Source: Triticum aestivum (Eukaryota; Streptophyta; Magnoliopsida; Poales; Poaceae). From it: a stretch of 64,000 bases of DNA. The translations under genes and the position numbers were made by a program. Positions 40,900 to 51,040 of the stretch are shown one piece after another. Positions within the stretch are counted from its first letter, which is position 1, and every line of letters starts with the position of its first letter. The notes beneath the pieces are model-generated. The model saw only the letters and a program-made list of their open reading frames with translations. It was not told where the DNA came from and ran no database searches. The stretch is taken from the NCBI RefSeq assembly GCF_018294505.1, contig NC_057804.1, positions 256,041,251 through 256,105,250 of the forward strand, in the 5' to 3' direction.

Positions 40900-41405
40900 T
40901 CTTTTTTGATATAAGCCCTTTCTGTGATGTCGCTCAGACGTCCGACTGTGGCATACTTGTTATTTACTCTTGATATAAGCCCTTTCTGTGATGTCGCTCA
41001 GACGTCCGACTGTGGCATACTTGTTATTTACTTTTGATATAAGCCCTTTCTGTGATGTCGCTTAGACGTCTGACTGTGGCACACTTGTTATTTACTATTG
41101 ATATAAGCCCTTTCTGTGATGTCGCTCAGACGTCCGACTGTGGCACGCTTGCTATTTATCTTTGATATAAGCCCTTTCTATGATGTCTCTTAGACGTCCG
41201 ACTGTGGCACGCCTGTTATTTATTTTCAATAAAAGCCCTTTCTGTGATGTCGCTTAGACGTCCGACTGTGGCACGCTTGTTATTTATTTTCAATAAAAGC
41301 CCTTTCTGTGATGTCGCCCAGACGTCCGACTGTGGCACGCTTGTCTTTTACTCTTCAATATAAGCCCTTTATGTGGTGTCGCTTAGACGCCCGACTGCGG
41401 CATGA
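40900..41405 (+). repeat. 64-bp minisatellite inside the chromovirus 3' LTR, 8 copies
   Basis: Same unit as 31490-32000, first GATATAAGCC at 40908 and eighth near 41357. Copy number equals that of the 5' LTR. Confidence 0.93.
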
Positions 41406-42055
41406 TTTTCATTTGTTTACCTTTCGAGGCGTCGCTCCAGACACCCGATCGGTTTTCAGTTATTTGTTTTACTTATCATGTCGTACAAATTTTTATTAAT
41501 GGAATGCACACTATTATTTTTTTCACGACGCATTCATGCATGCATTTGTTATATCTTTTGTCCGAACTATCTTGCGAGTACTTTCAAAGTACTCACCTGG
41601 CTTGTTGATTTGGCCAGATGTTGATGAAGGCGATCTCATGGATGAAGAGTTCGATAGCGAGTCCGACGCCTAGAGGAGTCCCAGTCAGTCCCGTGCGATC
41701 TTGGATTTGGTCACTGTATTATATCCGCTTCCGCTACCCCAGAAATAAATTCATCGAGCCTCACCTCGACGCTCGATGAGCTGCCAGTTTAGGAGTCAAG
41801 TTATCCACCACCACTTTTATCTCGAGCTAGTAGCATGTCACCACACCCCTGTGTCATAACCGCCCTTATGTACAATATTGGCGTGTTTGTAATAAATTGT
41901 TGAGCATCCTCAGCTCAACCCTGTAATATATTTGATGCTACTGGTCTTCTGTATTCAAGTATTTGTCTACCAGTAAGGATAACTCTTCCTATACTGGAAT
42001 CAAGATATCGATTTCTCAGTAAGTACTTTATTGAAAAACCGGTCGTGACAGACTC

Positions 42056-43180
42056 TCGCAGATTGTACCCCTACAAAGTTGGACAAAGAACCAGCTACAC
42101 CCCTTCTAACCCCAACCTGAGTAGATAGTAACCCAGTTCCAGTTGACACAACACCGTCTCCACCATGGAGCACCCAAACACAAGCAGGTAGTAAGGGAAT
42201 TGAAGTGCCCAAAGCAAGAGGACCACTACTCCGAATCCCAACTCAACGCTTAAGGGAGAATAAGAATTTTTCTCAGGTCTGGTTCTATAGCTATGGTTCA
42301 TACTCCTTTGCTCTTGCATCACTGTATTTACTCATACCAACTATTTTCAAATTTGAAGAATGGAATTGAAACTCCAACGGCACAACAGGTATGTTTTAAA
42401 CCTGTTTCTTTAACTGGTTTGCGGTTGTAACTTGCTCTATGTTGATTTCAGTTTCAATTGAATAAATAGTTGTGTTCTCATCGCATGCACATTACAAGTG
42501 TTATTATTGCTCTATAGTTCCCCACACTTATATTCTGTCTATTCTGCTTTGTCTTGAACAAATATTATTTGAACCGTGTCTCTATCTTGATTTGGCAACA
42601 AACTAGAATGATATAGACCATAAAGTGACCATGGTACATAGATATATGTTTGTTTCATGCTGTTATCCTTTCCACTTTACTACTGAACCGACTTACCAAA
42701 ATGAGTTTCATATACAACATGGTAAACATGTGATGTGTCTGCTTGTTTCTCTTTTAGAATGCAAACAAAATATTGGAGAATAGTACCTCGTTATGCAATG
42801 GTAAAGGAAGTAACGGAGATAAGGTTCATGATAGTGAGACATCCCTGTTGGTCTCCAAGAAAGCTGATAAAAACTATCTTGACACAAGCTACTTGATGTA
42901 GTGTTCGAGTTAGTGGCCACTACTGCTGGCACAAGCTCTTTGAATTTGCTGCCTGAATCAGTTCGTCTTCTTGAGTCTCAACTTCAAGTTGAAAGACATC
43001 GATCAAATGTGCTATGATAGGAAGCTGAAGGACTGAGGAAGTCCCTACATAATTCAGATGCATACTTTCTAGTGCAATAGCAAGCGCTGGAGGATTTAAG
43101 TGCCAAACAAGAGAAACTTAATAGGCTTGCTAAGCATCTTGCCAGCATTATGGGTACCCAGGATATTGTTTCTTGAGATC
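42056..43180 (+). pseudogene. CACTA-associated gene, C-terminal exons with coiled coil
   Basis: Resumes the exon cut at 28669. A later exon (EVPKARGPLLRIPTQRLREN) ends near 42388 at a GTATGT donor. After an intron, TTTCTCTTTTAG (acceptor, ~42758) precedes NANKILENSTSLCNGK. The final part reads, across frame breaks, VRLLESQLQVERHRSN, ALEDLSAKQEKLNRLAKHLA and MGTQDIVS then TGA (~43174). Heptad-like Leu spacing indicates a coiled coil. Several stops and shifts show it is decayed. Confidence 0.5.
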
Positions 43181-43508
43181 TTCTGAAGTGGTTTCAGTTC
43201 TGGACTTGTTTTGCTGCGGCGTTTATTTGCACTAGTCGCCAACTTTGACAACCAGTGTATATGATATGCTGCTTTGTTCCGTATATTTGCACTGGTGGCA
43301 AACTTTGATGCTCAGTGGATGTAATATGTGTAATAGCCGAGATAGCCTAGCGTAAGTTGCTTGCTTATTTATTTCCTTGTTGTCTTGTTTATTTGTTTAC
43401 TTGTAGTCAATGCAGTTCTTTTTCCGCGGTTTGCTAGTGGCCACAATAACCTATTTTTTAAAACTAGGCCACAATAACCATGGTCTACATATTTACTGTA
43501 GTGACACT
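43181..43508 (+). other. 3' untranslated part of the CACTA gene
   Basis: AT-rich with a small direct repeat (TATTTGCACTxGTxGCxAAC at 43226 and 43287). No coding. Confidence 0.45.
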
Positions 43509-43705
43509 GGGCCTCCTACGGGCCATAGAAATAGTGGGCCTTCTATGGGCCGTAGAAACAACGGGCCTTCTACGGGGCGTAGAAACAACGGGCCATCTAC
43601 GGGGCATAGAAACAATGGGCCTATGGGCCGTAGACACAATGGGCCTTCTACGGGCCGTATCATCAATGGGCCTTCTACGGGCCGTATGATCGATTGGCCA
43701 AACAT
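43509..43705. repeat. 30-bp subterminal tandem repeat of the CACTA, ~6.5 copies
   Basis: Units of GGGCCTTCTACGGGCCGTAG plus AAACAAC, with a 30-bp period and one shortened copy. Because 30 is divisible by three, several frames stay open on both strands; these are not genes. Confidence 0.85.
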
Positions 43706-44739
43706 GGCCCAATAACAGACCGCATTATGGCCGTAAACGGGCTAGAGTTGGAATCGTCCGTTCATGGGCCGACCATAACGGGCTGTTGCTAATTTCCCAT
43801 ATTCGATGGCGCTATGAAAATGGCCCAACGTATTAACGAGCCACAAACGGGCCGCCTGTAACCACGGGCTGAATTTGGGCCACAAGTAGAAAATTACAGT
43901 AACGGGCCGTAACCAAATGCTAGAAATGAGCCCAAGAATAAATGGGCCCTAAGAAGGCCGAAAGATAACATGGTTGGAAACTGCCCAATGGAATAATGGG
44001 CCGTTAATGGGTATAAAGTGATACACAGTTCATTACGGGCCAGTTTCACCACGAGCCGTTTATGGGTCAAGAGTTACAAAGGGCCTCATATGGGCCGAAA
44101 GACGTCATGGGCCATACATGAGCCGGAAATTAAACGGGCTAGAATCATATTTGATGGCCTAGATGACGCTACCGGGCCTAATTCGGATAGGTCGTAACGG
44201 GCCCTGGGTTAGCGGGCTGTAAATGGGCTATATGCGAACATGCCGTTAACAGGCTTTCCGTGGGCCGTCCCGGCACCTTTTGACCAAGTCAAACGGGCCG
44301 GCCTTTTCATAGGAATGGGCCTCTGTTGAGCCGTGCCATGTGTCGACGTATCATAGGCGCCTTCGGTCCAATGAGTGGATGACATCTGTCCCAATGGTGA
44401 GCCGACACGTGTTTCCTCCAGCTAACGATGATTTTACACATGGAAAATCCCCATTGGTCGGGGCTGTTAACGGGTTGTCGGACCCAAAACTGGACCCGAT
44501 AGCTTAACAGCGATCCATTATGGTGGATGCCACGTGTCGGTCACCCTGGACGAAAGAACTTCTATGACGCGTGATTTATTTTCATGGAAGTGGACACTTC
44601 CATGATGATAATTTTGGTAATGTCATGGAACACTTCTACGACAACACAAGTATGACTATCTTGTCTCTGTCACAAAATTGTCATGGATGTACATGCATGA
44701 CAGAAAACATGACCTACTATGACAAACACGTATCATCAC
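43706..44739. repeat. CACTA subterminal GGGCC-rich region
   Basis: Dozens of GGGCC/GGCCC words in both orientations (e.g. ACGGGCCGTAA, ATGGGCCGAAAG). Subterminal repeats of this kind are the transposase-binding regions in plant CACTA elements. The last ~200 bp include a partly inverted stretch (CATGGAAGTGGACACTTCCATG). Confidence 0.7.
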
Positions 44740-44762
44740 TGAAGTGTATTTTTTTTGTAGTG
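44740..44762 (+). other. CACTA right terminal inverted repeat
   Basis: Plus strand ends TTTTTTTTGTAGTG at 44762; the next three bases ATG would be one copy of the 3-bp target duplication. The partner terminus is not in the window. Confidence 0.8.
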
Positions 44763-44765
44763 ATG

Positions 44766-46843
44766 TGTCCCACTTGTGGATGCCTCCAAATCAACTTGTG
44801 GATCACCTTGGCGTGAGGTTGAGGCTTCCACTTGGACAGAGAAGGTACTTTCCTTCACCTCCATTGGGCAAATCTTGCCAATAGACAAGTCTTGTATAGC
44901 TTCCGAAGGATCTTTGTCACCTACATCAATTGACAATTGCTCTCCTTGTGAGCCATTAGATTCATCAAACTTCATCTCCGTCTGTTCAACCTTTTGGGTG
45001 AAGTTGTTGTAGACACGGTATGTGTGAGAGTTTGAGCCATAACTGAGTAGGAAACCTTCATGAGATTTAGGAGCAAATTTTGAACGATGATGCTTATCAA
45101 GAATGTAGCACTTTGGTCCGAATACCCGAAACTATCCAACTTGGGGTTTGTTACCAGTGAGAAGCTCGTATGCCGTCTTGTCGAGTAGCTTGTGAAGATA
45201 TAGACGATTCGTTGCATGGCAAGTTGTCTCAACCGCTTCCACCCGAAAGTGTTTTGGCGTGTTGTACTCATCAAGCATCATTCTCGCCATTTAGATGAGC
45301 GTCCGATTCTTCCTCTCAACAACTCCATTTTGTTGAGGAATGTACGTAGCCGAGAACTCATGTGAAATCCCTTCTTCGTCAAGAAAGGTGTCCACATTTT
45401 CCTTCTGGAACTCCGTTCAGTTGTCGCTGCGAACCTTCTCGATCTTCACTTCAAATTGATTTTGGGCCTTCCTAGCGAAGTTCTTAAAGATCTTTTGGAC
45501 CTGCGATTTGTCATCAAGAAAGAACACCCATGTAAATCTTAATAAATAATCAAAAATTACCAATCCGAATGAGTTACCACTGAGACTCTTGTAGGCGTTG
45601 GGACCAAAGAGATCCATGTGAAGTAGCTCAAGCGGTCTTCTTGTGGTCATGATGTTCTTCATGGGATGACTTCGTCCAACTTGTTTTCCTGCTTGGCAAG
45701 CACTACAAAGTCTATCCTTGTCAAATAGAAGATCTTTAACACCAAGGATATGATCACCTTTAATGAGCTTGTCAAGATTTGCATGACCACATGACCTAGC
45801 CGTCTATGCCACAACCAGCCTTGAGAAGATTTAGCAATTAAGCAAGTTCTAGGTTGAGCCATTTTAGTGAAATCAACATTGTATAGATCACCTCTACGTA
45901 TGCCGGTAAACACCATATTATGATTATCTCTTCGAAACACTTGGCAATTTCCTTCAGTAAATAGGACATTGAAACCGAAATCACCTAGTCTAGATACAAA
46001 AAGTAAATTATAGCCAAGAGATTCAACGAGCATAACATTTTATATGGAGTTGTCATGTGAGATGGCCACCTTACCGAGGCCAACCACCTTACCCTTTGAG
46101 TTATCACCAAAGGTGACATACTTTCGAGGGCCGTCGTTTTCAGCAAGCTCATGAAACATATCCTTGTCTCCAGTCATGTGATCGGCACATCCACTATCGA
46201 GAACCCATTCCTTTCCTCCGACCATGTAGCTGCGAAGGCTATCCATAAGACCAAAGTGTCTCATAGACTCATCGAGATCATATTCACTATCATCATCCTC
46301 ATTATAGTATCCATGTTCAACATCATCTTGTGATTGATCACTTCCTAGAGAGAGTGATTCATTAGTTTTGTGATCATGGCAATGTGCATCTCTATGAGTT
46401 CCAATGGCTTCGGATATGATGTTGCTAATGATTCCAACATCTCCTTTGGCACACATAAGGTCACGAAGCTCAAATAGACAAACAGAAAACTTAGGATCAT
46501 TGGGACTCATCTTGTTCAAAGCAATAGACATGTGACGAATCTCATCTAAGTTTTTGAAGGAATAGTTTGGAAATCATTCCTCAAGAAATCTCCATATAGT
46601 GTAAGCACATTCAGGAGTTGGCAAGCGAGCAATCAAATTTCTAGGTAATCCTCTAGTGATGAGAGTGACAGTTCTAAGATTGCGAATCATATCAAGAGAC
46701 TCATTGAAAATCTCAAGCATCTCATTTTTTCAAGCAACAAAGAACTCTCCATCAAGCATAGGCACTCTACGTCTAATACTCCCTGTCGTAGACTCATCCA
46801 TCTTCCTCCAATGGTGTTTAAACCAAAGCAATGGAGACCAAAA
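44766..46843 (-). pseudogene. Copia gag-protease-integrase remains (Sirevirus-like)
   Basis: Order on the minus strand: a short gag remnant with stops (46800-46540); an open piece with FELRDLMCAKGDVG; the protease VLDSGCADHMTG (~46190-46160); the pre-integrase zinc region (LWHRRLGHV); integrase core LLHMDLFGP (first Asp) and KVRSDN (second Asp). After several frameshifts a Ser/Asp-rich linker follows (FDESNGSQGEQLS, VEASTSRQGDPQ), typical of the gap between integrase and RT in this group. No gag zinc knuckle is visible, so part of gag is deleted. At least four frame breaks. Confidence 0.75.
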
Positions 46844-46855
46844 CTCTGATACCAA
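46844..46855 (-). other. Primer-binding site of the Sirevirus-like element
   Basis: TTGGTATCAGAG on the minus strand, one base after the LTR end; complementary to initiator-Met tRNA. Confidence 0.85.
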
Positions 46856-46856
46856 T

Positions 46857-48445
46857 TCAAAGGATCGAGAAGAGGTGTCTAGAGGGGGGTGATTAGACCC
46901 TCAACAAGTAAAGGTAGCAGTTTTTAGGTTTTTCAACTTGAGGTTGGAAATTAGCACAATTTCAAGCATTCACAATATAATTCAAGCAAGCATGGCAAGA
47001 GTTTATGAGCAGCGGAAAGTAAAGCATGCAACTTGCAAGAAAGTAAAGGGATGGGATTGGGGTGCGCAAACGTAATTGGAGACACGAAGATTTTTGGTGT
47101 GGTTTCGATAGGTGGTGCTATCGTACATCCAGGTTGGTGGAGACTTCAACCCATGAAGGGTAACGGTTGCGCGAGTCCATAGAGGGTTCCACCCACGAAG
47201 GGTCCACGAAGAAGCAACCTTGTATATCCCACCATAACCATCGCCCATGAAGGACTTGCCTCACTTGGGTAGATCTTCACGAAGTAGGCGATCTCCTTGC
47301 CCTTACAAACTCCTTGGTTCAACTCCACAATCTTGACAGAGGCTCCCAAGTGACACCTAACCAATCTAGGATACACCACTCTCCAAAAGGTAATAGATGG
47401 TGTGTTGATGATGAACTCCTTTATCTTGTGCTTCAAATGATAGTCTCCCCAACACTCAACTCTCTCTCACAGATTTGGCTATGGTGGAAAGATGATTTGT
47501 GAGGAAAGTAACTTGGGGAAGGCTAGAGAGCAAGATTCTTGTGGTTGGATTGCAATGTCTTAGTCTCAGCACATGAGTAGGTGGTTCTCTCTCAAAAAAT
47601 GAGTAGTGGAAGTGTAGGCACGTTCTGATGGCTCTCTCTCGGATGGAGAAGGGGGTGCAGGGGTATATATAGCCTCCACACAAAATATAGCCGTCACACA
47701 CAATCTTCCAGGCTCGGTGGGACCGAATAGTGAAACTCGGTCAGACTGATATGGTTAAAAATATGAACATTAGAGTTTTTGGTGGGACCGACAAGGTCAA
47801 CTCGGTCAGACCGATGTGCTAGGGTTAGGGTAAAACCTCATCTCGGTGAGACCAATTGCGTGAACTCGGTGAGACCGATCTTAGCAATAAGTAAAAAGAG
47901 ACTTGGTCAAGCAAACTCGGTGAGACTGACTTCACATTTCGGTGAGACCAAAATAGCTGCAATAGGTAACAGGGAGTTTGCAATGGGATCTCGGTGAGAC
48001 CAAGAACCATCGGTGAGATTGAACTGATCAAGGTTTCTGGCAGTGGCTATGTCAGGTGAACTCGATGGCGCCGGATGAATCAAATCGGTGGGGCTGAGTT
48101 TGACTTTAGGTTTAGGACATATGTGGAAATGAGAAAGTGGTTGAGGGCTTTGGAGCATATCACTAAGCACTTTGAGCAAACAAGCCATTAGGCAAGACCT
48201 CATCCCCTTTTAATAGTATTGGCTTTCCTATAGACTCAATGTGATCTTGGATCACTAAAATGAAAATGTATAGTCTTAAGCTTTTCCAAATGTTTGTCCT
48301 TAGCATCTTGAAGGGGTTGGACATCCTCTTTTCCTGCAACTCCAATGTTCAACTTATCTGAAATAAACTAGGTAGAAATATTATTCCAACAAGAGATATG
48401 TTGACATTAATTACCAAAATCACTCAGGGAGTACTTGTGCTTTCA
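46857..48445 (-). repeat. LTR of the Sirevirus-like element (1,589 bp)
   Basis: Reads TGAAAGCACAAGTACTCC at its start (plus 48445) and CCTTTGA at its end. It contains TATATATA (plus 47664-47671) and many CGGTGAGACC/GGTCTCACCG words at 47700-48080. A related LTR lies in the opposite orientation at 55204. Confidence 0.8.
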
Positions 48446-50240
48446 GACGGCTCGAAGATGTTAGCCGGACTGGGGGATGGGGTCATCCTCATCTCCCCCA
48501 CAGACGACACTATTTGATATCTCCTCCAAATAATGCATACGGACTCGAACAATGTAGCCGAGTACGGAGCACTACTACATGGTCTTCGTATGGCCACATC
48601 AATGGGCGTGCAGCACCTCGAGGTAAGGGGAGATTCAAATTTGGCAATATCTCAAGTCAAAAACAAATTCGACGCCAAAGACCCCAAGATGGTGGCCTAT
48701 AGAAAGGTGGTCCTCCGGATATCTGCTCGATTTAAGGGCCTAGAATTTCACCATGTCGCTAGAGACAACAATCAAGCAGGCGACGTCCTCGCACGCATGG
48801 GTGCCAAGCGCGACCCGGTTCCCAAAACACCTTCCACAAGCGGCTCTTTAAGCCCTCCATGGTATGGCAGGACGACGCCACCGATGTACCATCCAATGAG
48901 CCTGCTCACAATGCCTCACCCCAAAAATGAACAAGACGATCACATCATCGGCGGCTCCGCACAAGAGGAAACACCTTTTGCACACGAGGTAATGGCCGTA
49001 ATCCCACCCTGGATAGTACCCGTGCTATCCTACCTCACACAACATCAACTTCCGGACGAGCAAACTGAAGCACGACACATAGTTCACCGCTCTAAAGCAT
49101 ACATGGTCCATGAGGGAGAACTCTATAAGAAGAGTACCACAGGAGTTTTACAAAGGTGCATCTCCAAAGAAGAGGGGCAACAACTTTTAGCAGAGAAACA
49201 TGCGGGCATGGGAGGACACCACGCGATAGCTCAGGATCTGGTCAGCAAAGCTTTCCGAGCAGGTTTTTCTAGCCTACCACCCGTGAAATGCCCGGACATT
49301 AGTCGAACACTGCGTCGGATGCGAGCTATTCACAAATCAAAGCCACATGCCCCCCAAAGATCTTCGGACGATACCGATCATGTGGCCCGTTGCTATCTGG
49401 GGTCTCGACATGGTCGGGCCACTTAATTTGGGGGGGGGGACAAACAAAAAGAAGTACCTATTGGTCATGGTCAACAAATTCACCAAGTGATTGAGGCAAG
49501 ACCTATCACTTCGGCAGAATTCGGACCAGTCGTCGACTTCTTATCCGATGTCGTACACCGTTATGGTGTCCCCCACAGCATAATTACCGATAATGGTATC
49601 AACTTCACCGCCCAGGAAGTTAAAGACTGGTGCGGTAAAATGGGCATTAAGCTCGATTACGCCTCGGTGTACCACCCACAGATGAACGGATAAGTTGAAC
49701 GAGCCAACAGACTCATTATGAGTGGCATAAAGCCTCGCCTAGTTTGATCCCTTCAACAATCAAACTGTCATTGGGTCGAAGAACTTGATTCCATGCTATG
49801 GGGGCTACACACCACTCCTACTCGGTCAACCGGATACGCACCATTTTTTATGGTATACGGTGCGGAAGCAGTCCTCCCATGCGACTTTATCCAGATGCGC
49901 CTAGAGTGCGCATGTATGAAGAAAAGGAAGTCAAGCTCGATCGGCGGGATGATCTGAACGCTCTAGAAGAATGGGACATAGCTCGAGCTTTGTCCGTGTT
50001 CTATCAATAGCAAGTGCGGCGTTACCATAACCATGAAATCCGGGTGAACACATATAACGTGGGAGACCTCGTCCTCCGACTCCCCGAGAAACATAAGAAT
50101 AAATTGTCCCTAAATGGGAGGGACCGTACATCATCGATGAAGTACTCATAGGAGGAGCATATCGTCTTTGCCGCTTGTCCGATCACGGCCTAGAGCCGAA
50201 CCCGTGGAACGCAGCAAGGCTGGGATCTTTTTACGCCTGA
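48446..50240 (+). pseudogene. Tat-2 second RNase H and integrase, decayed
   Basis: Opens at GACGGCTCG, the DGS of the first RNase H motif, and continues SNNVAEYGALLHGLRMA and RGDSNLAISQVKNK. Integrase zinc region HAGMGGHHAIAQDLVSKAFR, with the Cys pair lost. First core part shifted and broken at a G run (49431-49439). Then GVPHSIITDNGINFTAQE, followed by YHPQMNG, a TAA where Gln is usual, and VERAN with the catalytic Glu. More stops occur at 49745 and beyond. Ends FYA-TGA at 50238. Functional domains are recognisable but not expressible. Confidence 0.8.
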
Positions 50241-51040
50241 GTTTGACATACATCTCCACCTTTCCCTTCTTTTATTTTCCTTTTTTCTCTTTGACATCGT
50301 GCTAGTCTGCCTAAACCAAACCATACCAAGCTCACATTATATACATCATTGAATGTAACACCCAGCTTCGCCTGGGGGCTCCCTCAAAAGAGTCCTATAA
50401 ATGTATAAACCGCATTCATACTGATTGCATCCTTCTTACACATGTTAAGCCAACATATGCATTTGTTTGCCTTATGATATTTTCCAAGCTAGATTGCCTG
50501 GCTCCTGTGCTTACCCCTACGTTCCCGATTGTTCGGCTATGGCGTCAAGGGAGCACCTCTGTGATTGTTACGACCGGGTCACTCCAGACCGTACCTCAGA
50601 CGGGGGTAGCCGAAAGCTAGCTTTCTTACAAAATATAACAAGTTGGCCTAAGGGGAGTGAATATAGCCTCGAGCATACTAACAGGGTTATTTTTAATGCC
50701 ATTGGTGTCCGTTGACCCTACATGTCCAGACTATAATTTTCCCCGATGAAAGGAACACTTGGAGGAACTATTTTCATCGAAAGATGTTTCTTACTTAAAC
50801 AGTAATATAACATCGCTCTCCGCATATGTTTCGTCTGTTTAAACCAGAGGGCCAGATTGCCTGGTTCCCGAATTATTGCCTTGTTTGCCAAGGCACACAG
50901 TATGGAACACTCCCCTATCTATGATCAGAGAGGCAGAAGCCGATGGCTGGTCAAGACAACATTCTTTCAAAAATAACAATAAGAAAGCAGATTGAGCACG
51001 GTGTCAATGTGAAGTACATAGATACATAGAATTGGCAATA
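50241..51040 (+). other. Tat-2 non-coding 3' region
   Basis: Two loosely repeated blocks (AGATTGCCTGGxTCC at 50491 and 50851; CAGATTG and GCATA phrases) within ordinary spacer. No coding. Confidence 0.5.

Larger units (their letters stand above)
28670..42050 (+). mobile_element. Complete Tekay-type chromovirus (Ty3-gypsy)
   Basis: 13,381 bp with perfect 5-bp target duplication GACTC (28665-28669 and 42051-42055). LTRs begin TGTGACACTCC and end GGTCGTGACA. Order: LTR, primer site, an extra ORF, gag, protease, RT, RNase H, integrase with C-terminal chromodomain, polypurine tract, LTR. The very long LTRs and the chromodomain fit the Tekay/Del clade. Gag-pol carries one frameshift and one stop. 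LTR copies differ by about 1.5-3% in the stretches I compared, plus one 363-bp deletion, so the insertion is fairly young. It splits an exon of the CACTA gene. Confidence 0.95.
38437..42050 (+). repeat. Chromovirus 3' LTR (3,614 bp)
   Basis: It lacks 363 bp present in the 5' LTR; the junction at 38638 joins CATGCCTC to AGATGC, and the 5' LTR has CCTC at both breakpoints. It carries TATA box CCTATAAAAAGG (39269-39276) and the same 8-copy minisatellite. Confidence 0.95.
26054..44762 (+). mobile_element. CACTA-type DNA transposon, 3' portion, interrupted
   Basis: The right terminus is CACTACAAAAAAAATACAC on the minus strand (plus 44744-44762), the CACTA signature. It is preceded by ~1.2 kb of subterminal repeats rich in GGGCC, and by exons encoding an acidic, then coiled-coil protein. 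The chromovirus at 28670-42050 splits one exon with a perfect target duplication. Exon-like sequence at 17940-18170 left of Tat-1 suggests the element extends further left, but no matching 5' terminus was found, so the start given is only the edge of the Tat-1 insertion. No transposase-type (TNP2-like) DDE coding is visible. The Jorge family name is from memory of the terminal sequence. Confidence 0.7.
44766..48445 (-). mobile_element. Sirevirus-like Ty1-copia element, truncated and decayed
   Basis: Minus strand. The 5' LTR is 46857-48445, with primer site TTGGTATCAGAG right after it. Decayed gag, protease and integrase follow to 44766, where the CACTA inserted. RT, RNase H and the other LTR would lie beyond the CACTA's lost left side. 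The LTR start TGAAAGCACAAG and the repeated CGGTCTCACCGAG motif recall the Maximus family (from memory). It abuts the RNase H of Tat-2 at 48445/48446, so it inserted into Tat-2. Confidence 0.8.

Noticed and set aside
43410..43715. Repetitive 101-aa protein (GRRNNGPSTG repeats)
   Set aside because: A 30-bp tandem repeat keeps several frames open on both strands. It is CACTA subterminal DNA.
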